A DNA stretch of 64,000 bases from Ixodes scapularis. Taxonomy: Eukaryota > Arthropoda > Arachnida > Ixodida > Ixodidae. Where the stretch lies: contig NW_024609953.1 in the NCBI RefSeq assembly GCF_016920785.2, positions 186,001 to 250,000 of the forward strand. Reading direction: 5' to 3'. The notes under the pieces are model-generated. The model was given only the letters and a program-made list of their open reading frames with translations, did not search any database and was not told the origin of the DNA. Shown piece by piece: positions 21,799 through 32,211 of the stretch (positions are counted from its first letter, which is position 1; every line of letters starts with the position of its first letter). Both the position numbers and the translations under genes were made by a program.

Positions 21799-22325
21799 TG
21801 TTAAGAATGGAACCTTCGGCGACCTTCTTCCGAGTTTCAACGCTGCGGAAACGAGTCAAGACGAGTCCGGGACCGTCGCCCGCTTGTCGGGGCCTGCGCG
21901 AAACGAGTCCCGACGAGTCCGGGACCGTCGCCTGCGTGATGGGGCCTGCGGCAACAAGTCTCAACGCGCCCGTGACGTTAGCGGGACGTGTGTGTGTGCG
22001 TGGTGGTTGGTGCGCTCGGGAAAGGGAGAGAGGCATGGCCTAACTGCAGAGAACTTTGGCTACGTCACACTGGACGGCGGTTTGCTGCATCGCACTGGCT
22101 GCCCTGGCTGGGAGTGAGGGAGAAACGGACCCTATATAAGGCGGAGCGTGAGGCTGCTCCGTTGTTCTCTCGGATTTGACGACTGTATCGCTACCATGTA
22201 ATTAAACCCTTCGTTACGTTACCAAGTCTCCCACCTCCACTGAACCCCTGGGTTCCTCACTTCGGGGAATGGACGTCGTCACGAGCCAGGAAGCTTCCGG
22301 ACGTGCGGCCTAAACCCCGCCTCAA
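21799..22325 (+). repeat. 5' LTR
   Basis: It starts TGTTAAGAATGG and contains a TATA box (TATATAAGG, from 22133) and three GACGAGTC(C/A)-type words. It is followed directly by a TGGTTGGCAGCAG primer-binding-site-like sequence at about 22331. Confidence 0.92.
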
Positions 22326-22330
22326 ACAAC

Positions 22331-22352
22331 TGGTTGGCAGCAGTTGGGATCG
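22331..22352 (+). promoter_or_regulatory. Primer-binding-site-like sequence
   Basis: TGGTTGGCAGCAGTTGGGAT lies a few bases inside the 5' LTR, where Gypsy elements prime minus-strand synthesis with a tRNA. The exact tRNA was not determined. Confidence 0.55.
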
Positions 22353-22539
22353 GACCATGCGACATCGTGCTACATCTGTGGGTGAGCGTTTGGACTTTGC
22401 TTTGAGATTCGCCAGGCTTCAGATTATGGGTAATTAATTTTGAACTGCTGGGAATCCTTAGTGTTTGACTCGTGCGCTAGGTTTTTGTACAACCTCGCGA
22501 CAAGTTTTAGAACAAAGCCAAAGCTAAAAAGCAGCGATC

Positions 22540-24609
22540 ATGGATCTAATGAGGTTACTGAGAACAGATTTACTCTGTTTGTGTGAAGAATTGGGTGTGG
22601 AGGTGGAGCAAAAGATGAAGAAATCTGAGATCAGTAAAGCAATTTCAGAGAGCGCGGAAGCAGAGGATATTAAAATTGCGTGGGAATTACTTCAGAACGC
22701 TAAAAGTGAAGCTGCAGCGAGAGAGGAACGAGCGCAAGCTGCAGCGAGAGAGGAACGAGCGCAAGCTGCAGCGAAAGAGGAACGAGAACAGGAGCAGGCT
22801 GTAGCAAGAGAGGAACGAGCGCAGGCTGCAGCGAGAGAGGAACGAGCGCAGGCTGCAGCGGCAGAGGAACGAGCGCTAAAAAGGCTAGAGCTCGAAATTG
22901 AACAACAGCGATTAAACTCGCAGAACAGTAGAGTTGGGGCTCCTGTACGAGTAAGTGAGGCCGAGTCGTATCAAATGAAGAAGCTCCTGCAGCCGTTTAA
23001 AGTTGGGGAAGACGTGGGTCTATTCTTAGTTAACTTTGAGAGGACATGTGAGAAGTTGAGCTTCGCCCCAGAAACGTGGCCGCAACGGCTTTTGACTTTG
23101 TTGCCCTGTGAGGCTGCAGAGGTTGTCGCGCGCCTTAGTACTAAAGACGCGGACGACTACGACAAGGTGAAGTCGAGCCTTTTGAAGCGGTATCGCCTTT
23201 CTGCCGAGGCATTCCGTCAAAGGTTTAGAAACGCATCCAAAAAGAGCAGCGAGGGCTACTCGGAATTCGCGTACGGGCTTAAAACCAACTTGATAGAATG
23301 GTTAAAGAGCGAGGAAGTGTACGAAAGTCGAGACAAGGTTGTCGAGTGTGTGTGCCTTGAACAGTTCTTTCGAAGCATTCCGCAGTCAGTCAAGCTCTGG
23401 GTGCAGGATAGGGTAGGAGTCGACTCTGTCGAAAGGGCCGCTGAGCTAGCCGAAGGGTACGCAACGCGTAGAAAGCTGAGCGGAGAGGAAAGCGAACCCG
23501 GCCGGAGCGATCAGCGCAAGCCCTTCCAACAGGGAAACGGCTCGCGAGAAAAAAGGCCCGAGAAGCCAGAAACAGGACAAAAGGTCCCAGAAAAGAGCGG
23601 AGATCCCTCGAGCGGAGACGAGGCACGGAAAAGCCAAAAAGGGCAGTTCGAGGCAAGGAAGCCGTTCCTGTGCTACAACTGTCAGGAGCCGGGACACACA
23701 GCGGCCAGGTGTAACAAACTGCGGGTTGTGTTCTCGTACGTGAGCGGTAGTAACAGGGACCTGGAGCTTCTTCGTCCCTATCTTCACGAGCTCCAGGTAA
23801 ACGGAAAGCCGTGCAGGGTGCTTCGTGACAGTGCAGCGACGATGGACGTTGTTCATCCGTCGTATGTGACGACATCCGACTTTACTGGAAAGGTAGTTTG
23901 GATCAAGCAGCCGCTCGAGAAGCACAGTGTCTGTCTGCCTATGGCGAGAGTAAGGATAACTGGCCCGTTCGGAGAGCTAGTGACAGAGGCGGCTGTCTCG
24001 CAAACAGTCCCGTTGGAGTATCCCTATTTGTTTTCTAACAGGTCAGATTTCTTGCTGCGCGAAAGAGGTCAACAGCTGGGAGAAGGACTGGTTCAGCCGT
24101 TGACGAGGTCCAAATCGCGTCAGCTTGCCACTTTGTTAAAGAGTGAGCCAGAGCCAAAGGCAGCTGACTGGGAGCAAGCACTCCCAGAGTTGGAGACAGA
24201 GAAACGGGATGAAGGGGACCGGGTTGTAGAACAGCCCGACCTCGTAGCACTAGAAAGCGTACGCCGTTCCAACGCGCCGGCGGAAAAGGCGGAGGAAGAC
24301 GGGATCATTAAAGGATCTCTCGTAGCTCCGGCGTCACGTAACTTTGATCGTCTGTTGCGAGTAGACAGAGTGTCTCTGACAGTCGAGCAGAAGAGCGACC
24401 CTAGTGTGTCAGGGTTTCGCGGTACTGCTCAGGAGATTGCTAGGACCAATGTGACGGGGCATGAAAAAGGCGGATTGTTTTATCGGCGCTACAAGGACCG
24501 CATTTTCACGTCTAGAAATCACGTGAAAATCGATCACTATGACTTCAGCGTAAGAAAGAGGAAAGGCAAATTTAGTGGCAATGCCGATGGGTTGAGCAGA
24601 TTTTTCTGA
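22540..24609 (+). CDS. Gypsy Gag with protease-like domain and fused integrase/RNase H ends
   Basis: 689 codons, uninterrupted. A coiled coil made of eight-residue AAREERAQ repeats (about residues 57-120) is followed by a Gag capsid-like domain (about 145-310). A CCHC knuckle, CYNCQEPGHTAARC, starts at residue 378. A retropepsin-like segment reads RDSAATMDVVHP, with DSA where the active site should be DSG/DTG. Near the end VDRVSLTVEQKSDP...LFYRRYKD looks like the start of integrase, running straight into YDFSVRKRKGKFSGNADGLS, the usual end of RNase H. This is a large in-frame deletion. Gag may still be made; enzymatic functions are lost. Confidence 0.85.
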   Translation: MDLMRLLRTDLLCLCEELGVEVEQKMKKSEISKAISESAEAEDIKIAWELLQNAKSEAAAREERAQAAAREERAQAAAKEEREQEQAVAREERAQAAAREERAQAAAAEERALKRLELEIEQQRLNSQNSRVGAPVRVSEAESYQMKKLLQPFKVGEDVGLFLVNFERTCEKLSFAPETWPQRLLTLLPCEAAEVVARLSTKDADDYDKVKSSLLKRYRLSAEAFRQRFRNASKKSSEGYSEFAYGLKTNLIEWLKSEEVYESRDKVVECVCLEQFFRSIPQSVKLWVQDRVGVDSVERAAELAEGYATRRKLSGEESEPGRSDQRKPFQQGNGSREKRPEKPETGQKVPEKSGDPSSGDEARKSQKGQFEARKPFLCYNCQEPGHTAARCNKLRVVFSYVSGSNRDLELLRPYLHELQVNGKPCRVLRDSAATMDVVHPSYVTTSDFTGKVVWIKQPLEKHSVCLPMARVRITGPFGELVTEAAVSQTVPLEYPYLFSNRSDFLLRERGQQLGEGLVQPLTRSKSRQLATLLKSEPEPKAADWEQALPELETEKRDEGDRVVEQPDLVALESVRRSNAPAEKAEEDGIIKGSLVAPASRNFDRLLRVDRVSLTVEQKSDPSVSGFRGTAQEIARTNVTGHEKGGLFYRRYKDRIFTSRNHVKIDHYDFSVRKRKGKFSGNADGLSRFF

Positions 24610-25072
24610 TATCACCAAAAAAAGTAGGGATGATCTCAGAGGTTTTCGTCATCCACGGGAATGAGGATCAAAGTGCGACACTTCGTTAAAGCCCCAAAAT
24701 GACCTCACAAATTGCGAAGTTTTGTCTTTTTGTATTTTGTTCATAGTGACCTCTTTGGAAAAATGAGTTTTGCTTTGGCGACAGCGGGTCTCGATACCCG
24801 AAATTGCCCTAAGGTTTTAAATTGCATTGTTTTGGCAATCCGTAATCCGGGTAATCCGTAATCCAGTCTGGCGGGTCTCTGGCAGATTCCGAGCGTTTGA
24901 CTGCGGAGTGGCGTGGTGTTGTGGGGGACGTTTCCGCTGATGCCTCCGTTGTGAGAGGTTTGGGAGTTTGCTTAGTGCTTGCAGCGTCTTCTCAAGGCCT
25001 ACTCCAAGCGCACCTCTTCAGGCCAGCGATAGTACCACCGGCCATTCGAGGTTTCCCTGGCCCCGGAGGGGC
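24610..25072 (+). other. Gypsy 3' non-coding region with polypurine tract
   Basis: Non-coding up to the 3' LTR. The purine run GGAGGGG at 25065-25071 is the likely plus-strand primer. Confidence 0.6.
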
Positions 25073-25599
25073 TGTTAAGAATGGAACCTTCGGCGACCTT
25101 CTTCCGAGTTTCAACGCTGCGGAAACGAGTCAAGACGAGTCCGGGACCGTCGCCCGCTTGTCGGGGCCTGCGCGAAACGAGTCCCGACGAGTCCGGGACT
25201 GTCGCCTGCGTGATGGGGCCTGCGGCAACAAGTCTCAACGCGCCCGTGACGTTAGCGGGACGTGTGTGTGTGCGTGGTGGTTGGTGCGCTCGGGAAAGGG
25301 AGAGAGGCATGGCCTAACTGCGGAGAACTTTGGCTACGTCACACTGGACAACGGGTTGCTGCATCGCACTGGCTGCCCTGGCTGGGAGTGAGGGAGAAAC
25401 GGACCCTATATAAGGCGGAGCGTGAGGCTGCTCCGTTGTTCTCTCGGATTTGACGACTGTATCGCTACCATGTAATTAAACCCTTCGTTACGTTACCAAA
25501 TCTCCCACCTCCACTGAACCCCTGGGTTCCTCACTTCGGGGAATGGACGTCGTCACGAGCCAGGAAGCTTCCGGACGTGCGGCCTAAACCCCGCCTCGA
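25073..25599 (+). repeat. 3' LTR
   Basis: The same 527-bp sequence as the 5' LTR with about seven substitutions. Its TATATAAGG is preserved. Confidence 0.92.
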
Positions 25600-25668
25600 A
25601 CGGGGGTCCCCCATCACTTCGGCGGGTCCCCAGGGTGTCCCCGACATATCTATGCTTGAGAACCGCTG
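25600..25668 (-). mobile_element. hAT-like terminal fragment
   Basis: On the minus strand it reads CAGCGGTTCTCAAGC...GGGGAC, similar to the CAGTGGTTCTCAACC...GGGGACC end of the element at 28136. Confidence 0.45.
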
Positions 25669-25732
25669 CTCTAGGGCATTACAGGGGGAGAGGGCACGTC
25701 TATTCTCACACTGAGGAAAAGCGCACGCACTC

Positions 25733-26087
25733 TATTTTCTGGATTATGCTAGTCCACACCCGGTGTGTAGTTTGCAAAGAAAAATTTTGGTTGAAAAGGA
25801 AAGGCTTTTCCTTAGACTCTCTGTACCTGATGCATAGCTTGCACATAAGAACACTCTCATACACAGCACACCTCAAAAAATACTTGCGTTATTAGCGCAC
25901 AAACAAGCTTGTAGCATACAGAAACCATCATTATCATAATCTGTCGATCACGAAATCCGTCATGTCTTGTCATAATGAGCCACCTTGAAAAGAAAATCCT
26001 TGTATAGTCCGCACCTGCAAATAGTCTTCATCGCATCAATTTTCAACATTTAGACATGTATAGTCCTCAAACAAGTCCAGAAAATAC
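25733..26087. mobile_element. TATTTTCTGGACTATA-type TIR element, short copy
   Basis: The left end TATTTTCTGGATTATGCTAG and right end ...CAAGTCCAGAAAATAC are inverted. The family also occurs at 50179-52064 and 56333-57038. Its TTTAGACATGTATAGTCCTC segment serves as an empty site for the nested element at 50539. The superfamily is undetermined. Confidence 0.65.
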
Positions 26088-26189
26088 TACTATACTACCC
26101 CCTGATCCCAGAAACGCATCTGTCTGCCCTTCTCTTCATCTGTTTGTCCATTTGTCCAGGCATTTCCCGCTAAATTTAGCAGAGAAATT

Positions 26190-26540
26190 GACGTCACATG
26201 ATGTCAGGATATCGCACGACACAACGACTTGATACTGTGACATCAGGTTCCCGCCAGATTTAATGGGAAAATTGATGTCACGTGACCGAACGTCATGTGA
26301 TGTCGCATTGTCAAGTCCCGGTGTCATTTGACACCATAACGTAATGTGACGCCGCATTGTCAAGCCCTGGTGTCATTTGACATCATAACGTGATGTGATG
26401 TCACGTTGCAAAGTACTGGTGTCATGTGACATCACATTGTAAAGTCCTGGTGTCATGTGACACTATAACGTTGTGACGTCACATTGTCAAGTCCTGGTGT
26501 CATGTGACGTCACAGTGACGTCGTCGTAACAGTAACCTGC
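26190..26540. repeat. Satellite with CRE-like TGACGTCA words
   Basis: Roughly 50-65-bp tandem units with AAGTCCTGGTGTCATGTGAC and ACATCACATTGT. Several copies contain GTGACGTCAC. Confidence 0.75.
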
Positions 26541-27000
26541 GGTCACATTGTTTCTCCACTGTTAAGTTTAGCAGGTAATTTAGTAAACATGTTCTTCACT
26601 TGCTGAAATGACTGTTTAATGTTTCTTAAGAAGTTTAAAACAATTTCTCCTTAAATACTTCATTTCATGCGTTGTAGAACTTTGAAAGTAAAGGTCACTG
26701 ATCACTTTTTAAAGCGATAGCTTTAACAAACTTTAAGGGGCTTGTGTCACAGAAAAGCTGGCGTCGGTAGGATGGGAAAATCCTGATTGGTCGATAGGGT
26801 CACGACATCGCAGCCAAATGACCTCGCACGGGAATTTCAAACAACTAGCAACGCTCACGTGAAACGTGACGTCAGATGTGGAATGAAAGTGATTAAAACA
26901 TGACATGTAATGCAAACTAAAGGTCTCCGCATGTCTCAAATGATTTCACCTTATAAAGTAATTTATTTGCTTCGAAGAAAAAATTAGAAGAATTTTAGGT
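26541..27000. other. UNC80 intron, nothing recognised
   Basis: No gene or bounded repeat identified. Confidence 0.5.
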
Positions 27001-27075
27001 GGAGGTGGAATTAACCCACGACCCATTGGTTGCGAGCCAGACACACTACCTACTAGGCCATGCAGACACGCTTGC
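27001..27075 (-). mobile_element. tRNA-derived SINE head
   Basis: On the minus strand a box A (TGGCCTAGTAGG) and a degenerate box B (GGTTAATTCC) are spaced as in a tRNA promoter, around an anticodon-like CTCGCAA. The acceptor stem does not pair, so it is not a functional tRNA. Confidence 0.6.
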
Positions 27076-27229
27076 ATGACTTTGGAACGAGCGGGGTTTT
27101 ATATGTTTAGTTACCGCTCTCCACTCTTAAAGGCGCAAAGCTTAAGCGTCCTTCTGTAGTTTTTAATACAGAATCGCATTGTAATGGAAGCTAAGTGAGA
27201 ATTTGTATACTTCCGTGGCTTGCATGCCA

Positions 27230-27470
27230 CATGACGTGACTGTGACGTCACGGCGTCACGTTACTCGCATTGTAAAGTTGTGTCTCGTTGCATCACTGTG
27301 TCAGCAATGTTATTGAATCTAATAACCTTGGGTGTCGAGACGTGTAACGCGATGTCACGTCATGTGACCATGTCGTGTAACATGGGATTACTTAAAGTCA
27401 TGACGCCGCATGGCACTGCCATGTGACGAGACATCACAACTCAACAGCATGACATTGCAGAACACGTTGC
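27230..27470. repeat. GTGACGTCA/CATGTGAC satellite block
   Basis: Degenerate repeats of TGACGTGACTGTGACGTCAC and CATGTGACCATG words, akin to 26190-26540. Confidence 0.5.
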
Positions 27471-28135
27471 ATCATATGGTTAATCAAAGTATGCTAATAA
27501 AAAAAACGTCATGAAAACCAATTGTTTCTTATACATTGGAATTCTCTATACGACGGTTCTGTTGGTAGATTGAAATGCAGCAGCCAATTTTTGCTTTGAA
27601 TTTGGGTGGGTTTTTTTGTGGTTTACTTTGTCCCACAGATTCCATGCTTTTTGGGGCCTGCTTTCAATGTCGGCAAGATGTCTGTTTATCGGGGCTTAAA
27701 ATATAGGAAACAATACTCGGCAGTTGAATTCTCCAACCTCCAGATATGGCTCAGCCCTGTTTTTTGCGCATTTTGGTTGCCTGAAAAGAAAAATACATGA
27801 AAAGTCAGCCCCTACCTAGAAATCGCATTACTCGGGATTGGTGATTTCTGCAACGAGGTTAAAATGCTTCGACGAGTGTTGCTCCGGTAATGCAGAAGGC
27901 GATTGAATAGGCAAAGGTCGCCTTTTTGTAAATAATATGATACTTATGGCATAGTCTGGGTGGGGCAGCTGATGTAGAAATCAGCGAACGAGAGATTAAG
28001 TCAGACGTTTCTCCTCGGCTTCTTTCAAGCAGGGATTTGTGGGGGGGGTTGCACACGAAAAGCTACCGAACCTCTCCCTTTTCTACTGCCTTTAGCATTT
28101 CTTGGCACATTATGTAGTGTTCAGTTTGTTTCGAG
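27471..28135. other. UNC80 intron, nothing recognised
   Basis: No assignable gene or repeat. Confidence 0.5.
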
Positions 28136-28825
28136 CAGTGGTTCTCAACCACTGACTTTCTGGGGACCCCTTCTGGATAGGCGGAAGTGATAGAGGACCC
28201 CATCTAGCAGGGGGGGAGAAAGATATTCATAATGTTAGGTCCCATGCATTTCTGCTGCTTCAGAGCAACGGGGCATAGACGCAAACTATGAGGATCCTGA
28301 CGGGAGTGTACTGCCGTTGACGCTTTGATATATACAACGAAGCAGGATAACATTGCTTCCAAGTTCTGCACCTAATTTTTTTCTAGCTTTAATTTGCACA
28401 AAAAACTGGTGTCGCGCATTGCTGAGAATAAAATAAAGTTGGCAAGCAGACGAGCAACTTCAACTCGTCGTGGCAAAAGGAACACGCCTAACCTATCGTC
28501 TGCTCTTCTTGCGCTCTCTTTCTTGCTCATTCTCTGGGGACCACCCCTGCTCCCGTCTTTACCCCCCCTGGGAGTATTGGATGATTGCAATGACAAAATG
28601 GTAAATGAAGAAAACCAAATGTGCGCAAGCTAACTTTGAAACGGAGAATAATCTACCGTACTCGTTCGATGCTCATGGTTTGGTCGTTTGGCTTTGTGGG
28701 GCAGCCAGCATCGATAAAAAAAGGAAGTTTTGTCGCTCAGCTTGACCGACGGTCTAAAGCTTCAGGGACCCTAAAAAGGCCCTCGGAAACCCAAGCGGTT
28801 CGCAGACCCCACTTGAACGCCACTG
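28136..28825 (+). mobile_element. hAT-like non-autonomous element
   Basis: It starts CAGTGGTTCTCAACCACTGA and ends with the complement of CAGTGGCGTTCAAGTGGGG, typical of hAT ends. An 8-bp duplication is not clear. It stops 89 bp before UNC80 exon F. Confidence 0.65.
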
Positions 28826-28914
28826 GTTAGAGTTTGCACACCTTTGACATTGCTGGCCTTGCTGCATCCTGGTGGTGTGCACCGAAGTGAAGGGACCCTC
28901 ACGTCCCCCCGCAG

Positions 28915-29046
28915 GGTGATGAAGCACCTGGGCTGTCCCCACGGCTGCGGGGAGGGCCACCGGTCATCGAGCGCAGAGACGGTGCGTCGACAAGCCCAGG
29001 GTTGCCTGCTGCGCCTGCACAAAGCAGACGAGGCCCAGTTTCGCAG
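28915..29046 (+). CDS. unc80: UNC80 exon F
   Basis: The acceptor CGTCCCCCCGCAG|G completes an Arg codon and the donor is CGCAG|GTGGGT. Phase is preserved over 132 bp. It encodes VMKHLGCPHGCGEGHRSSSA, then CLLRLHKADEAQFR. This is among the most conserved parts of UNC80 (vertebrate IKIVKSLGCAYGCGEGHRG...CLTKLYKLDKMQFR), which makes the gene identification secure. Confidence 0.95.
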
Positions 29047-29165
29047 GTGGGTGCTCTGCTCCGCAGCTGGCTGGTACGGGGACCGGAACCCTTCTTGTGC
29101 GGCTCTCTTCCTTGCCAACCTCGTTTGAGTAACCTGTAGATCTTTTACTAAATTATTTGAACGCC

Positions 29166-29400
29166 AAAGTGCATGCTGCAACTGCAGTTATAAGTGTGTT
29201 CGTGCTGGCATCCGCAGCTCTAACTGTTCTAAAGCAAAAGCCTAAAACAAATAGCAGTTTGCATATGTGTTTGTCACCCCACCAGGATCTTAAACCACCT
29301 TTAAAGAAAGCTATTTTTCACACATGGCAGTTGCAATCTTCACATTATCAAATCTGTCTGGGAATTTGGGATAGGTGTTTAACGGGGAATATCGCATGGA
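29166..29400 (+). repeat. Dispersed repeat also found after exon G
   Basis: 29166-29265 resembles 42621-42712 (GCATGCTGC, GTGCTGGC, TTCTAAAGCAAAA/TTTTAAAGCAAAA, AAAACAAATG/AAAACAAATA). A second shared block lies at 30410-30470 and 42737-42800 (TTTTATGCTGATA, GAGCATG/AAGCATA). Confidence 0.5.
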
Positions 29401-29521
29401 GGTCCTCCTATGCTGGCTGAGAATAAGCAGTGGTGAAGACGTTATACTATGCTACCAAGTGGAGAACTTTTGATTATCTTACTTACACATTTTATGGCAT
29501 TGTATGTCTTATCATCTACTA

Positions 29522-29696
29522 CTGTCGAGACCGGTTATAAGAAAGTCAGTTATAATGAAATAGCGGCTACAGTGAAGCGATCACGATTTCCCACTCCCTT
29601 TTGCACTTCGTTAACTGAAGTCGGTTATAACGAAATAGCGGGTATATTGAAGTGATTTCGGGTTCCCGTTGACTTCGTTATAACCGGTCTCGACAG
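29522..29696. mobile_element. 175-bp Tigger-type MITE
   Basis: Inverted ends CTGTCGAGACCGGTTATAA, perfect for about 19 bp, are flanked by TA. An internal repeat of TCGGTTATAACGAAATAGCG follows the same motif. Confidence 0.88.
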
Positions 29697-29699
29697 TAC

Positions 29700-30500
29700 G
29701 TCGATCATCTACCGCCCCAACCCGCGTCGATAGCATACTGCGCACGGACGCAGGCATGTATGCACCAAACAAGAAAGTTGTGCAAGAGCCTCCTTGTGAT
29801 TGACAAGGCGCCCAACTTGGCCTGACGCCAAAGTATTTGCCAATGCGATCGCCGGCTTTCTCGCTTGCTTGTTGCATCTGGTTGATTTTTCTATTTTCAT
29901 GTAGACTTTCTTTTTTTTTGTAGACAAAGAGAACATCGCGGTTTTAGAAACGTGCTTTTGCAGAACAAACGTTCGCGCTGAATGCTGATGGATAGTGTTC
30001 ATTGTGCGTATGGAAGAAATGGACTTTGCGATACTAAATGTTCTTTATTGAGTATTTCTTGCATAAAACAAAAACTAATTCCATTTAGCTTAATGGATCT
30101 CTTGTGCAGCCATGCTAGATATGTACAGAAAAATGAGCGTTTTTTTTTAGCTTTTCCTAAACTCCTTGCGCTTACCCACCGAGACATGGCCCACCCCTTT
30201 TTTATGAATTTCAGGCGGCAGGGGGGTGGACAATGACTCGGTATATTACAAACGTTATATACCTTTTTAGCACCGAATTGATAATATTTTTAGTATAATC
30301 CAAGTATGTTTAGCTTAGAGCACTGTAGCCTTCATTGCTGCTGTGCTACTGAACTCCTAATCATCATCATCGTGATCACGTGCATTCATCAACAACTTAT
30401 TTTGATTATAAACTTTTTTATGCTGATATGGTAAGCATATGCAGTGCATGTACCTACTTTTCCCAGCGTTCTTCTCGGAGTTAGTAATTCAGCAAAAAAT
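29700..30500. other. UNC80 intron, nothing firmly recognised
   Basis: AT-rich. It includes the 30410-30470 block shared with 42737-42800. No coding evidence. Confidence 0.45.
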
Positions 30501-30503
30501 CTA

Positions 30504-31430
30504 CCGTAAAGTACCGAGAGAATGCCCACCCCCGAGAGATTCCAATCCCATTTTTCTGGCTAAGTATCTGCAACATGAAAATTCTGAAACATCGCCCACC
30601 CCCCAATTACCGTTGGATGTCACGCAATGTTCGACGGAAATAGCATCAACCGCGCAATTTGCTGTACCGGCACGTCTAACAAGCGAGTTTATAGCGGGTT
30701 CCCGCGTTTTTGTCCGCGATCTGTGCACGCAATAGCGACTCCTGTAACATGCGAGTTGTTCCCATGTGTATGTTGCACCGTGAAATGCGAATCTGCTGCG
30801 TCCGCAATCTGTGGTATCCGTTCCCGTGACATAAAGTTTTTAGCAGATTCCTGTGTTTTCGTCCGCGATCTGCATGCGCGATCTCGATTCCACGCAAGTT
30901 GGTTGTGCGTGTATATTGCATCGTAAAATATGATTCTGCTGCGTTCGCGATCTGCTGTTTTTGTTCCCGTAACATACGAGTTTGTAGCGGATTCTTGCCT
31001 TTTGTCTGTGATCTGCGTGCACGATATCGGTTCCCGTGACAGACAAGTTTGTAGCGGGTTCCCGCGTGTTTATTTCACCATAAAACTTGCATCTGCTGCT
31101 TCTGCGATTTGCGGTATTTGTTCCCGTGAGATGCGAGTTCTCGGCCGATTTTCGCGGGTCCTTAGCACCGTGAAACGCGAATCTACTGCGTCTGCAACCT
31201 GCGGTATCCTCTTTCGTGACACAGGAGTTTGTAGCGAATTCCTACGTGTTTATCGCATCGTGAAATGCGAATTTGCGGTGTCCGCGATTTGCGGTATCAA
31301 TTCCCGCATCACGTGTTTTGTAGCCGGTTTTTGATAAAGTTTTGCTGTGGCGTCCCCAAAGATAGCCCACCCCATATTTTTCACCATTTATCTGTTCATT
31401 TTGGGTGGGCGTTCTTTTGGAACTTTACGG
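30504..31430 (-). mobile_element. CCGTAAAGT-TIR element, complete copy
   Basis: It is bounded by CCGTAAAGT and ACTTTACGG, each next to TA. Inside the ends, GCCCACCC appears on both sides inverted. The interior is a tandem block (period roughly 150 bp) of TCCGCGATCTGC, GGTATCCGTTCCCGTGACA and TTTGTAGCGGATTCCCGCGT words. No protein is encoded; open frames follow the repeat. Confidence 0.8.
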
Positions 31431-31697
31431 TATTTGTTCAGGGATTCTGGAAATGTTTGGGGCAATGGACTTTGAATTTCGCTGTCACGTCTTTAATTCG
31501 GTAACACTTTAAGATACAGTTATGGCTTTGCTGTTATGGCATTCTTTGTGTGCAAGATACTTGTGGATATTATCTTGCTTGCAGGCGGCTCAGGCACTTT
31601 CCGAAAACAAATGTCTTGCATCGCCTCTTAAGTGATGGGGAACGAAAAGAAACAAAAAAACTTAAAAGTGCAGCATCAGCTATCAGGCTGCAAGTAT

Positions 31698-31830
31698 TGT
31701 TTGCTTGGTTCAAATCAAATCTAATCAAACCAAATTTATTTGTTGTCGCATCATCTTACATGACAACAAGGGACTCAAACAAAAAGCTGCTGAGTAGCAG
31801 CTTGATGAAGGTCCCAGCTTCAGCGCATTC
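31698..31830 (-). mobile_element. LINE 3'-terminal fragment with stem-loop
   Basis: On the minus strand a hairpin (AAGCTGCTGAGTAGCAGCTT) is followed by AAATAAATTTGG and a T/GATT-rich end. The same layout is seen at the ends of the LINEs at 14.8 and 53.0 kb. Confidence 0.55.
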
Positions 31831-31994
31831 GTGACAGCAAAAAAAAGAAATACAAAAAAAATTTATTGCATTTCCACGTGGTGAATGGTGTTGATTGGGG
31901 CGAAGCTATGGTGGTGCTTGTCTGCATAGACGCTGAGCCGCAGCATGCCGAGCCTTTCGTTCGTTTTCATCCATGTCAGAAAGAGAATGTGTAA

Positions 31995-32150
31995 TATGGA
32001 ACGTGGTTATATACGCATTTGAGCATTTGACCACAGCGCCCTCTCGTCTATAAACGTTGAGCCAATGCATGCAAAGTTGAACGCGATTATATACGTATTT
32101 GACCGCAGCGCCCTCTCCTGTATAGACGTTGAGCGGCTACGTGCAACGTT
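31995..32150 (+). repeat. Direct repeat upstream of the tRNA gene
   Basis: Two copies carry TTATATACGCATTTGA / TTATATACGTATTTGA, then CAGCGCCCTCTC and TATAAACGTTGAGC / TATAGACGTTGAGC. Whether it acts as a promoter is unknown. Confidence 0.6.
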
Positions 32151-32211
32151 TCATCCACGACATCCCCAGCTCTTGAGTTACTACCACATCTCAGAGCCCC
32201 CTACTCGTCCC

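Larger units (their letters stand above)
21799..25599 (+). mobile_element. Gypsy LTR retrotransposon, internally deleted and young
   Basis: Two LTRs of 527 bp (21799-22325 and 25073-25599) bound a 2.75-kb interior with one long open frame. I count about seven differences between the LTRs, so insertion is recent relative to other elements here. The target duplication is probably ACGGGG. Reverse transcriptase and most of RNase H and integrase are missing, so it cannot move without help. Confidence 0.9.
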
